Notes: generated from the letters alone by a model not told the origin. A stretch of 6,836 nt of DNA from Trichothermofontia sp037445115 (GCA_037445115.1 JBBILC010000189.1:1-6836), one strand, 5' to 3'; shown: positions 1 to 5,328, numbered from the stretch's first letter. A program made the numbers and translations.

Positions 1-22
1 AAGCCCCTTGTTTACAAGGCTT
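1..22. repeat. Imperfect palindrome at the window start
   Basis: CCTTG (6-10) pairs with CAAGG (15-19) around a TTTA loop, and AAG (1-3) can pair with CTT (20-22) if two C are bulged. The first 12 bases are identical to 6824-6835, the right half of a perfect palindrome at the other end of the window. It is probably the truncated edge of a dispersed repeat. Confidence 0.5.
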
Positions 23-157
23 GACAGTACTTCATTAGAGAGGGAACGGCTGTAGCGCGATCGCTCAGGGGTAGTAGATCAGGGGCTTGATATTCGCCTT
101 CTAACACAACTTTGCAAGCTTAACCTCATTTTCGATGAGGAAGGTCGCGATGGTCTG

Positions 158-189
158 CGATAGGCTCCGCCGACGCCTTCGGCGTATCG
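158..189. repeat. Small dispersed palindromic repeat
   Basis: The outer arms CGATA (158-162) and TATCG (185-189) and the inner arms CGCCGA (168-173) and TCGGCG (179-184) form a two-part stem. The inner loop is CGCCT, and GGCTC (163-167) bulges on one side. Short GC-rich palindromes of this style are scattered through many cyanobacterial genomes. It interrupts what may be decayed coding sequence on the minus strand. Confidence 0.55.
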
Positions 190-380
190 GGCATTGCCCA
201 TCACCGTCCGCTGCCGCACAGTGGTACGACCAGCCTGGACGTGAAAGGAAGCTGGAGCCATAGTAGCCACAGGTAGGTATTTGCTACAGACGTGAACAAC
301 GGGTACGCGATCGCTATCTAGCCCTGCTAACACGCCTTACTGCTGGCTTGACCCGTGGTTATTCAGTTGTGAATGGGTGG

Positions 381-638
381 TTAGTCGCCTGGGTTACCTT
401 GACGACGATCGTTCAGGAGGATATCCAGTATCCGTTGGTTCTCGGTCTGCAACCCTCGGACCTCCTGTTGCATCTCGCGAATCTCCTCCTTGATATCGCG
501 GATCTCTTGCAGAATCTCTACCCGTTCTTGCCGGTCCTCAGCCGCTAGATTAGCTAAAGCCTGAATAGTACGACTGTTCGACTCAACCAACTGAGCCAAC
601 TGATCTAAACGCTCATCCGTCCAACGTTCTACAGTCAT
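381..638 (-). CDS. Small coiled-coil protein of unknown function
   Basis: This encodes an 85-residue, highly charged soluble protein with no signal peptide or membrane segment. The N-terminus MTVERWTDERLDQLAQLVES resembles a family of small coiled-coil hypothetical proteins that I recall as common in cyanobacteria, often in several copies per genome. Residues 35-78 form a near-continuous heptad-like helix (alternating Ile/Leu with Glu, Arg, Gln), which suggests an oligomer or a protein-interaction module. The tail RRQGNPGD is probably disordered. AGGAG at 647-651 (minus) lies 8 bases from the ATG and supports the start. No function can be assigned. The nearest upstream gene on this strand is the tRNA, behind a likely terminator, so its own promoter should lie within about 640-905, but I see no clear one. 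Confidence 0.8.
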   Translation of the reverse strand: MTVERWTDERLDQLAQLVESNSRTIQALANLAAEDRQERVEILQEIRDIKEEIREMQQEVRGLQTENQRILDILLNDRRQGNPGD

Positions 639-954
639 GCTGCTTAACTCCTAACTAGCGTGTCCAGCATCATCAGGACTCCACGCTAAAAGCTCCCCCG
701 GCTGAATCCTACCCACCTGATCGAGGGCGGGGCATCCCTCCCCCAATCGGCATACGTCGCAGAACACACCAACACCCAGATGGTGATTGAGACTTATCGG
801 CATAGCCTCAGCACGCCCCAACTGTCCGACCTCTAACCCTGTGTCTAAACTCGTGTCCAAACTGCTACCCAGTCTGATACAGCTATAGACCAGTATTCCC
901 ATACTAGAAAGCTCAGGCTCCCTATATTGGGAGAGTCCTGAGCTTACAAGTCAA
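639..954. other. Spacer between coiled-coil gene and tRNA; doubtful ORF
   Basis: An 83-codon minus-strand frame (651-902) is open, and its stop lies inside the ribosome binding site of the coiled-coil gene. Its ATG has no Shine-Dalgarno sequence and sits directly behind a terminator-like hairpin. The product matches no family I know, although it holds a Cys cluster (CDVCRLGEGC). An internal ATG near residue 34 has GAGG only two bases away, which is too close. An imperfect 11-bp direct repeat (841-851 and 853-863) encodes the SLDTSLDT of this frame. I do not call it a gene, but a short transfer-derived or lineage-specific gene cannot be excluded. Confidence 0.35.
909..945 (-). terminator. Probable terminator of the tRNA-Pro gene
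   Basis: Perfect 9-bp arms AAGCTCAGG (909-917) and CCTGAGCTT (937-945) are extended by CTCCC (918-922) and GGGAG (929-933), with a 6-base AT-rich loop and a 3-base bulge (934-936). On the minus strand the hairpin begins 10 bases after the tRNA end and is followed by a short T-rich stretch (TTTCTAGTAT). The U-tract is weak, so termination efficiency is uncertain. The stem is near-symmetric and could act on both strands. Confidence 0.65.
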
Positions 955-1028
955 TCGGAGCGACTGGATTTGAACCAGCGACCCCCACTACCCCAAAGTG
1001 GTGCGCTACCAAGCTGCGCTACGCCCCG
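955..1028 (-). tRNA. trnP-GGG: tRNA-Pro (anticodon GGG)
   Basis: A 74-nt cloverleaf can be drawn on the minus strand. The acceptor stem pairs CGGGGCG (1028-1022) with CGCTCCG (962-956), with one G-U pair and discriminator A73 at 955. The D-arm stem is GCGC/GCGC with an AGCTTGGTA loop. The anticodon stem is CCACT/AGTGG with the 7-base loop TTGGGGT, giving anticodon GGG (994-992) followed by G37. The T arm has GCTGG/CCAGT and loop TTCAAAT. CCA is not encoded; ATTG follows, so the 3' end must be added by nucleotidyltransferase. It decodes the CCC and CCU proline codons. It has its own promoter at 1042-1069 and a terminator-like hairpin at 909-945, so it appears to be a single-gene transcription unit. 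Confidence 0.96.
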
Positions 1029-1041
1029 ATACCGGATTCAT

Positions 1042-1069
1042 ATCCTAGCACAGGATTAGCCCTTTTCAA
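1042..1069 (-). promoter_or_regulatory. Sigma70-type promoter of tRNA-Pro
   Basis: On the minus strand, TTGAAA (1069-1064) and TAGGAT (1047-1042) are separated by 16 bases and preceded by TGTGC. This places the transcription start a few bases ahead of the mature tRNA 5' end at 1028. It is the best match to a housekeeping promoter in the window. Confidence 0.65.
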
Positions 1070-1104
1070 AATAGGGGAAGACAGAATCGGGGTCCTTTCC
1101 TGCG

Positions 1105-1136
1105 GGGGGCGATCGCAGGGGCGGGCGATCGCCCCC
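1105..1136 (-). terminator. HIP1-containing hairpin after dnaJ-like gene
   Basis: Perfect 12-bp arms GGGGGCGATCGC (1105-1116) and GCGATCGCCCCC (1125-1136) flank an 8-base loop. Each arm contains a complete GCGATCGC octamer. The hairpin lies about 30 bases beyond the stop codon of the J-protein gene on the minus strand. There is no T-run after it, so if it acts as a terminator it is not a classical intrinsic one; it may instead protect the mRNA 3' end. Confidence 0.5.
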
Positions 1137-1166
1137 TCACCCAACCGAATTCATAGTCTGTGGTCC

Positions 1167-2165
1167 CTACAGACTCATCTGTTGCAAATGAGCACGCGGG
1201 CTAGCAGAGCGATTATCCCGCAGTTTTTCATAGCACTCCCGCTCGATCGCACTCAGGGACTTGGGAACCGCGATCGTCAGCCGTATCATGAGATCCGATC
1301 GTCCGCCCTTCGCCAGTTTCCAGCCCTTCCCGCGTAATCGCAAAGATTGACCCGATCGCACCCCCGCCGGGACTTGGACGGTTACCCGTCCATCCGGCGT
1401 TGGCACCTCAATTTGGGCACCGAGGGCCGCCTCATCAGGGGTGATCGGGACCTCACAGACCAGGTTATCGCCCTCAAACTGGAAGAACTCATGGGGTTGG
1501 ACCTCCACCTTCAGATAGAGATCGCCGCGTTGGTGGGTGTAGGGATGGGTGCGCCCTTGGCCCCGAACCCGAATCCGGCTACCGGGTTTCACCCCCGCAG
1601 GAATATTCACCTCACCCCCACCCAGCCGCAGCATAGTCCCCCGGAAGGCATCCGCCAAGGACAGGCGCACAACCGTTTCCTGATCCAGCGGGATGGCGTT
1701 GGCGTTGTCGCTAAAGTTACCAAAGTCATTAAACCCACCAAAGCCCGTACTTCCGGGACCTCCCGTTTGGTAGGAATAGGTGCGCCGTCCCCCCGTCCCC
1801 GTCGCTTGGGGACCCGTGGCAAAGCGTCCGAGCAACTCGTTAATAAAGTCGTCAAAGCTCCCATACTGGCTAAAGTCAAACCCGCCAAAATCTACATTGG
1901 CCCCAGTGGGTGACCAGCCACCCTGCTCAACTTGTTTCCAATACTGGCCAAATTGGTCATACTTGCGTCGTTTTTCCGGGTCGGACAAGACCTCGTAGGC
2001 TTCGTTGACTTCCTTGAAACGAGCCTCCGCCTGACGGTTGCCGGGGTTCATGTCCGGGTGATGTTTGCGTGCTAACCGGCGATAGGCTTTTTTGATATCG
2101 TCAGCGCTAGCCCCTTTGCTGATGCCCAGCACCCCATAGTAGTCCTTATAGTCAGTGACAGCCAT
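1167..2165 (-). CDS. J-domain co-chaperone without zinc finger (CbpA/DnaJ type II)
   Basis: This encodes a 332-residue Hsp40 that delivers clients to DnaK (Hsp70) and stimulates its ATPase in the cytoplasm. The J domain spans residues 6-70, with helix II KKAYRRLARK followed by the catalytic HPD at 36-38 and the end motif RRKYDQFG. Residues 83-150 are the Gly/Phe-rich linker. The two beta-sandwich client-binding domains follow at about 158-225 and 226-302. The four CxxCxGxG zinc motifs of canonical DnaJ are absent, so it is a type B (CbpA-like) protein. The short basic C-terminus (303-332) leaves little room for a dimerisation helix. GGAGGT (2177-2172) lies 6 bases before the ATG, which fixes the start. 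Cyanobacteria usually carry several DnaJ paralogues, so a specific symbol is not justified. It is divergent from the exported-protein gene at 2486, with a 320-base spacer between them. Confidence 0.95.
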   Translation of the reverse strand: MAVTDYKDYYGVLGISKGASADDIKKAYRRLARKHHPDMNPGNRQAEARFKEVNEAYEVLSDPEKRRKYDQFGQYWKQVEQGGWSPTGANVDFGGFDFSQYGSFDDFINELLGRFATGPQATGTGGRRTYSYQTGGPGSTGFGGFNDFGNFSDNANAIPLDQETVVRLSLADAFRGTMLRLGGGEVNIPAGVKPGSRIRVRGQGRTHPYTHQRGDLYLKVEVQPHEFFQFEGDNLVCEVPITPDEAALGAQIEVPTPDGRVTVQVPAGVRSGQSLRLRGKGWKLAKGGRSDLMIRLTIAVPKSLSAIERECYEKLRDNRSASPRAHLQQMSL

Positions 2166-2485
2166 CTCTCTACCTCCAGCAAGCCTGACGATTTAGTTTA
2201 GCGATTTTCATAGATTTTGTTTTAGCCAATGCCCCTGAATGGCCCCGATCTCCATAAGAAGATCGCAGTTTCAGACTATCAAATTCTTCTGGGAACTGGA
2301 ATTCGGTTTCTCCGTCTGTTGATAGGGGCAATTGCCGAACTCGTCCCTAACCGGAAACCGACGCTCTGCCCATCATTTGCCCGTCATGGCCGTAGCCATT
2401 CTTGCAACGGGGGCCTGCCAGGAGCCTGCAGTCGGCATGATGGGTCTAGTCATTGCTTATGCCCTGTGGCTTTGAGGAGGAAACT
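2166..2485. other. Divergent spacer between J-protein and exported-protein genes
   Basis: This must contain the promoters of both neighbours, but I see no convincing -35/-10 pair. The first 60 bases are AT-rich (towards the J-protein start). TCGGTTTC (2303-2310) and GAAACCGA (2354-2361) form an inverted repeat 43 bases apart. The plus-strand frame at 2229-2516 has no ribosome binding site, overlaps the next gene and looks non-coding. A separate 29-codon frame at 2386-2475 is listed on its own. Confidence 0.5.
2386..2475 (+). CDS. Possible 29-residue hydrophobic peptide upstream of exported protein
   Basis: An ATG frame encodes MAVAILATGACQEPAVGMMG followed by a hydrophobic end (LVIAYALWL). 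Its TGA stop (2473-2475) lies within the GAGGAGG ribosome binding site of the next gene, 10 bases before that gene's ATG. This arrangement would allow translational coupling, and the peptide could be a small membrane protein or a leader. Against it: no Shine-Dalgarno sequence precedes the ATG, and I recognise no family. The stretch 2436-2450 is similar in DNA to 2529-2543 inside the next gene's signal peptide, so it may instead be a partial duplication. Confidence 0.2.
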   Translation: MAVAILATGACQEPAVGMMGLVIAYALWL

Positions 2486-3124
2486 ATGCGATCGCTTATG
2501 CAACGTCTCACGTTAGGCACCACTATCGGGATGATGGGTCTGGCCAGTGCCGCTGTGCCCTATGCCCAGTCATCCGTAGCCCAGGCGGCTGAACCTGTTT
2601 GGCATAACTGCCTGACCCGTGAAGTCTGGGGTCCGGAGAAACAAGCCTGGTGTCAGCAAGCGGAAGGGCTGAAGCAGCTTACCTATACCCTGCCCCAGTT
2701 TGGCACCGCCACTCTGACCAACGGCACCTACCAAAATCCCGACTCGGAACTAACGGTAACGCTCCTGAACCGGCCCTGCACGATCGGCTTTGGGAATCTC
2801 ACCGAGGGCACCCAGGCAGCCGCCATGATATTGGTCGCTAATTCCGGGGGAACCGGCAATTTCGTCCATTTAGCTGTAGCCCTGGAGCAGGGGTCGGGCT
2901 TCACGCCTATTGCCGCGACCCTGCTCGGCGATCGCGTCAATATCGAGTCCGTACAAATTCTGAATGGTCAAATCCAGGTCGATCTGATCAGCCACGGTCC
3001 CAACGACGGGGCCTGTTGTCCCACCCACCCCCTGCGTCAGATCTACCGCCTGGAAGGTGATGCCCTCACCCTCGTCTCCGAAAGCGATCGCACCACCGCC
3101 CGAGCCATCCCCGCCCTTTACTAA
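2486..3124 (+). CDS. Exported protein with LGDR/CCPT C-terminal domain, function unknown
   Basis: This encodes 212 residues with a clear Sec signal peptide: basic start MRSLMQR, hydrophobic core to about residue 24, and likely cleavage after VAQA (34). The mature protein begins AEPVWHNCLTREVWGPEKQAWC, a start I associate with cyanobacterial secreted hypotheticals. The body has a TLTNGTY strand motif (77-82), GFGNLTEGTQAAAMILV (101-117), then LGDRVNIESVQI (147-158) and HGPNDGACCPT (170-180). The last two motifs belong to a family of secreted proteins and lipoproteins, often ending in METGDRV-like and CCPT segments, whose role is not established. Five Cys remain after cleavage (42, 56, 98, 177, 178), so disulfides are plausible. 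The start at 2486 is chosen because GAGGAGG (2474-2480) ends 5 bases before it; the in-frame extension from 2453 would read through this site. Confidence 0.85.
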   Translation: MRSLMQRLTLGTTIGMMGLASAAVPYAQSSVAQAAEPVWHNCLTREVWGPEKQAWCQQAEGLKQLTYTLPQFGTATLTNGTYQNPDSELTVTLLNRPCTIGFGNLTEGTQAAAMILVANSGGTGNFVHLAVALEQGSGFTPIAATLLGDRVNIESVQILNGQIQVDLISHGPNDGACCPTHPLRQIYRLEGDALTLVSESDRTTARAIPALY

Positions 3125-3250
3125 GACAGCGTCAAGCTTAAGATTATTGCTCTTGACTGGCTCAACCCGTTCGCGCAGCGTCTCCCTAGAAGAAACAGAT
3201 CAGTTCCGGTCACCCTGAGCCTGTCGCAGGGAAGCTTTGTCGCAGGATCT
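3125..3250. repeat. Convergent intergenic spacer with small repeats
   Basis: This lies between two convergent genes. TGTCGCAGG occurs twice (3222-3230 and 3238-3246). CCCTG (3213-3217) pairs with CAGGG (3227-3231) around a 9-base loop. The stretch GGTCACCCTGAGCCTGTCG (3208-3226) resembles a dispersed repeat I know from several bacterial phyla. TTCGCGCAGCGTCTCCCTAG (3170-3189) resembles another short repeat seen in filamentous cyanobacteria. Neither structure has a T-run, so no clear terminator is called. Confidence 0.4.
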
Positions 3251-3997
3251 TTACGGGAGCAAACCCGTCACGCGATCGTCCGCTGCAAACACCCGACGTT
3301 GCTCAGCAAACAACTGCCGAATCCCCCCCTCCGCCAGATCCAGCATGTGTTGCAACTGCGATCGCGTAAAACTTCCCGCCTCCGCCGTCCCCTGCACCTC
3401 AATCAGGTGAAAATCCTGGTTCATCACCACATTGAAATCCACCGTCGCCGCCACATCCTCCTGGTAATCCAGATCCAGCAGGGCCTCCCCCGCCACTAGC
3501 CCCACCGAGATCGCCGCCACCTGACTTCGCAACGGCGAGGTAACCAGTTCTCCCGCCTCCAGCAGGGTCGCGATCGCATCTACCAGGGCCACAAACCCGC
3601 CCGTAATCGCCGTCGTGCGTGTCCCCGCATCTGCCTGCAAAACATCGGCATCGATCGTAATCGTGCGTTCCCCTAGGGCAGTGAGATCCAACGCCGATCG
3701 CAGCGATCGGCCAATCAGGCGTTGAATTTCCTGGGTCCGACCAGAGAGCTTGAGGAGTTCACGGGCTTGGCGTTGGGGCGTGGCTGCCGGTAACAGACGA
3801 TATTCCGCTGTCAGCCAACCTTGGCCTTGGCCGACGAGAAATTTCGGAACTTCGGGTTGGACTGTTGCCGTGCACAGCACTTGGGTATGGCCGCACTGGG
3901 CGAGTACCGATCCCGCCGCAAACCGGGTAAAGTGACGCTGAAAGTGAATGGGACGGAGTTGATCCGGCCAGCGATCGTCAGCACGGGGTCGAGACAT
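3251..3997 (-). CDS. rph: Ribonuclease PH
   Basis: This is a 248-residue phosphorolytic 3'-5' exoribonuclease (EC 2.7.7.56) that trims tRNA precursors and other RNA ends in the cytoplasm, releasing nucleoside diphosphates; the enzyme works as a hexamer. Family signatures are complete: GWLTAEYRLLP (60-70), SGRTQEIQRLIGRSLR (85-100), DVLQADAGTRTTAITG (118-133) with the phosphate-binding GTRT at 125-128, the acidic DLDYQEDVAATVDFN (175-189) and EVQGTAE (200-206). Length is normal for the family, so it should be active. The start is chosen from the ATG at 3997; GAGGAGG at 4014-4008 is about 10 bases upstream, a slightly long spacing. The 5' leader carries an 18-bp tandem duplication. It follows the membrane operon on the same strand, but over 380 bases of repeats separate them, so it probably has its own promoter. 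Confidence 0.98.
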   Translation of the reverse strand: MSRPRADDRWPDQLRPIHFQRHFTRFAAGSVLAQCGHTQVLCTATVQPEVPKFLVGQGQGWLTAEYRLLPAATPQRQARELLKLSGRTQEIQRLIGRSLRSALDLTALGERTITIDADVLQADAGTRTTAITGGFVALVDAIATLLEAGELVTSPLRSQVAAISVGLVAGEALLDLDYQEDVAATVDFNVVMNQDFHLIEVQGTAEAGSFTRSQLQHMLDLAEGGIRQLFAEQRRVFAADDRVTGLLP

Positions 3998-4010
3998 GGG
4001 GTTAGGGCCT

Positions 4011-4046
4011 CCTCAGCACCAGCGTTTTCCTCAGCACCAGCGTTTA
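4011..4046. repeat. 18-bp tandem duplication in the rph leader
   Basis: CCTCAGCACCAGCGTTTT (4011-4028) is followed directly by a copy differing only in its last base (4029-4046). On the rph (minus) strand each copy ends in GAGG, so part of the ribosome binding site is duplicated. The copy nearest the gene supplies the GAGGAGG used for initiation. Confidence 0.8.
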
Positions 4047-4120
4047 TTGTGACATGGCAACTTGGCGATCCACCCAGGGCGTTGGCAAGCGATCGGCTAG
4101 TACAGTAAACATAAAATTTC

Positions 4121-4180
4121 GCAACGTTGATAGTAACGACTTGAGGCGTTGTAGGCTAAAGCCTGAACTACAAACGTTGC
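4121..4180. repeat. 60-bp palindromic element (miniature repeat)
   Basis: The terminal arms GCAACGTT (4121-4128) and AACGTTGC (4173-4180) are perfect inverted repeats. Inside, TAG/CTA pairs (4131-4133, 4168-4170), AACG/CGTT forms a small hairpin (4135-4150), and AGGCT-AA-AGCCT (4153-4164) forms another. The result is a branched, cruciform-like structure with no coding capacity. It resembles the short interspersed palindromic repeats found between cyanobacterial genes. Confidence 0.7.
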
Positions 4181-4266
4181 ATAACTAAATAATGCGCTAC
4201 AGTAGTGGGCTGTCATGCCTAAAATGAGGACTTGTCGGTTAGTGTTGAGTTTGCGAGACCTAACAC

Positions 4267-4326
4267 GTTCAAAGGCTTTGTTGGATCGCACTGCCTTTGA
4301 ACCAACCAACAAAATCAAACTTGATA
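4267..4326. repeat. Hairpin with conserved tail, shared with the right end
   Basis: GTTCAAAGGC (4267-4276) and GCCTTTGAAC (4293-4302) are perfect 10-bp arms around a 16-base loop. They are followed by a 24-base tail (4303-4326) that matches 6761-6784 at 21 positions by eye. The tail includes the small palindrome ATCAA-AC-TTGAT (4314-4325). There is no T-run on either side, so it is not a classical terminator for the upstream operon. Confidence 0.6.
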
Positions 4327-4380
4327 GACCACTAGGGGCATTATCCGGTAACTGAGGTCCTGACCAGTGGATCTCTCCCC

Positions 4381-5328
4381 TTAAGAATCGGGGGGGTGAT
4401 GGCGACGCCGCAGCCAGCAGAATGCCACGAGACTTGCCAAACCCACAAGCCCGATCGCGCCGCCCAACGGCCCCCCCCCCGTTCGTGGACGCAGTGGCGA
4501 GGATGCCAGGGGAAGGCCCGCAACTGCCGTCGATTCAGGCTTAGCGTCCTGGGGATGGGGGGTAAGCTCGCCCCCAGGGGTGGTCACCGAACTGGGGCGA
4601 AGGGACTGGCCTGCAGCGACCGTGACCGTGTAGTCCAGCGCAAAGGGTTGGAAGCTGGCATCGCCCTTGGGAGCGCCAATAAGTTGCAGGACATACTGCC
4701 CCACAGCGGGGAAGATAACAGTGGCACCGGGGATGCCCTGGTAGTGTTCAGCGGCGATCGCCTGGAGGTCGGGTTCCAGGAGCGGTGTATCGCCCACGGC
4801 CCTGCTCGCATATACCGTCAAGCGGCATTCACACGCACTGAGGGGGATGACCTTGCCCCCAGGCTGGGTGAGGGCAATCCAGACCTGAGCTGGTTCACCC
4901 GCCTTGGGACTATGGTTGGGTTCCACGTGCCAGATGCCCGCCACATCGCCCGATACTTGGGTTTTATGGGCTTGGGCCGCTGGAAGCAGCAGGCTGTTGC
5001 CGAGGAGGAGCGCGATCACCGTGTGCTGCCAGAGGTAGGTGGCTGCTCGCCCTGTTTGGGACAGGACACTGCCAATCTTGAGTCGATCACAAATTGAACG
5101 TGGGATAGCTGTCTTGGCCGTCTTGGCTGCTGTCTTGGCTGTCTTGACTGTCTTGGCTGTCTTGGCTGTCTTGGCCGTCTTGGCCGTCTTGGCCGTCTTG
5201 GCTGCTGTCTTGGCTGTTGCAGGGGCAGGCAGGATGCCTACCCCACAACGTTTTTTTGTTCGCGTCGTGTTTTCGCAGGCGAAGCGACGGCTCGGATTTG
5301 GGTGAGACATTCTACTTAGGCGAGACAT
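4381..5328 (-). CDS. Membrane-anchored extracytoplasmic protein with Lys-rich repeat N-terminus
   Basis: This encodes 315 residues. Residues 1-38 are basic and residues 39-73 are (Ala-Lys-Thr)n. A hydrophobic segment at 103-120 ends in AQA, so signal cleavage would expose His121 (HKTQVSGDV). The folded part (121-240) holds HVEPNH (134-139) and CEC (166-168), with a beta-rich pattern ending in LDYTVTV. It resembles conserved cyanobacterial proteins with YtkA/FixH-like character; this assignment is weak. A Pro/Ser/Thr-rich linker (241-282), a GGG stretch, a membrane helix (287-305) and RRRHH give a C-terminal anchor with the domain outside. The start at 5328 has GGAG 7 bases upstream (5339-5336) and overlaps the preceding gene by 17 bases; ATG 5310 has no such site. 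No usable ATG lies nearer the signal segment (only a GTG at residue 104), so the repeats appear to be translated. A metal-related role with its operon partner is inference. Confidence 0.8.
   Translation of the reverse strand: MSRLSRMSHPNPSRRFACENTTRTKKRCGVGILPAPATAKTAAKTAKTAKTAKTAKTAKTVKTAKTAAKTAKTAIPRSICDRLKIGSVLSQTGRAATYLWQHTVIALLLGNSLLLPAAQAHKTQVSGDVAGIWHVEPNHSPKAGEPAQVWIALTQPGGKVIPLSACECRLTVYASRAVGDTPLLEPDLQAIAAEHYQGIPGATVIFPAVGQYVLQLIGAPKGDASFQPFALDYTVTVAAGQSLRPSSVTTPGGELTPHPQDAKPESTAVAGLPLASSPLRPRTGGGPLGGAIGLVGLASLVAFCWLRRRHHPPDS
4471..4480 (-). repeat. Ten-G homopolymer before the membrane anchor
   Basis: Ten consecutive C on the plus strand are read as G on the coding strand and specify part of TGGG (residues 283-286). 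Loss of one G would replace the membrane helix with an unrelated tail beginning GGGRWAARSGLWVWQ and ending at about 4341. The tract is long enough to be prone to slippage. Confidence 0.9.
5111..5217. repeat. 9-bp minisatellite encoding (AKT)n
   Basis: Eleven copies of GTCTTGG followed by CT or CC (one copy has A in place of the last G) run in tandem on the plus strand, with two 3-bp GCT insertions. On the coding strand they encode Ala-Lys-Thr units, one of them Val-Lys-Thr. Unit and insertions are multiples of three, so copy-number change keeps the frame. The near-identity of the units suggests recent or continuing expansion. Confidence 0.9.
5222..5244. repeat. Palindromic repeat inside the coding sequence
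   Basis: GGGGCAGGCA (5222-5231) and TGCCTACCCC (5235-5244) pair with one mismatch around the loop GGA. I know very similar GC-rich palindromes as intergenic repeats in cyanobacteria. Here it encodes residues around CGVGILPA of the anchored protein, directly next to the AKT minisatellite, so the first 80 or so residues may derive from former repeat DNA. Confidence 0.65.

Larger units (their letters stand above)
1..380. other. Gene-poor left end with repeats and possible eroded coding sequence
   Basis: No gene here is convincing. A minus-strand open frame covers 79-333 (84 codons), but its product is rich in Arg, Ser and Pro, resembles no family I know, and runs through a palindromic repeat. 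In the other minus-strand frames there are more protein-like short stretches: one ends in SQTIATFLIENEVKLAKLC followed by a stop (about 111-167), and the next, in a shifted frame, contains VVLEGEYQAPDLLPLSDRA (about 52-108). This could be a gene decayed by frameshifts and repeat insertion, or chance. HIP1 octamers lie at 57-64 and 307-314. No terminator is evident downstream of the coiled-coil gene that ends at 381. Confidence 0.4.
3998..4380. other. Repeat-filled spacer upstream of rph
   Basis: This holds the rph leader with an 18-bp duplication, a 60-bp palindromic element (4121-4180), and a hairpin plus conserved tail (4267-4326). A 73-codon minus-strand frame (4097-4318) is open, but it is made almost wholly of these repeats and has no ribosome binding site, so it is not called. 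No clear promoter for rph is visible; the likely area is 4047-4120. Confidence 0.5.

Noticed and set aside
79..333. 84-codon minus-strand frame
   Set aside because: It runs through a palindromic repeat, lacks a ribosome binding site and has low-complexity Arg/Ser/Pro composition.
651..902. 83-codon minus-strand frame with a Cys cluster
   Set aside because: Its start follows a terminator-like hairpin with no ribosome binding site, and no family is recognised; it is described in the spacer entry rather than called a gene.
1347..1913. 188-codon plus-strand frame
   Set aside because: It lies wholly opposite the J-protein gene, whose domains are all recognisable; its Pro/Arg-rich product is an antisense shadow.
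4097..4318. 73-codon minus-strand frame
   Set aside because: It is composed of palindromic repeat sequence and has no ribosome binding site.
4396..5097. 233-codon plus-strand frame
   Set aside because: It is antisense to the anchored-protein gene, which has a good ribosome binding site, signal segment and anchor; the plus frame shows no domain.
5111..5217. CRISPR array
   Set aside because: The units are 9 bp and contiguous with no unique spacers, so this is a minisatellite.
5039..5305. Leu/Ala/Val-rich plus-strand frame that looks like a membrane protein
   Set aside because: It is the reverse reading of the AKT minisatellite (LAVLAVLAV), an artefact of the repeat.
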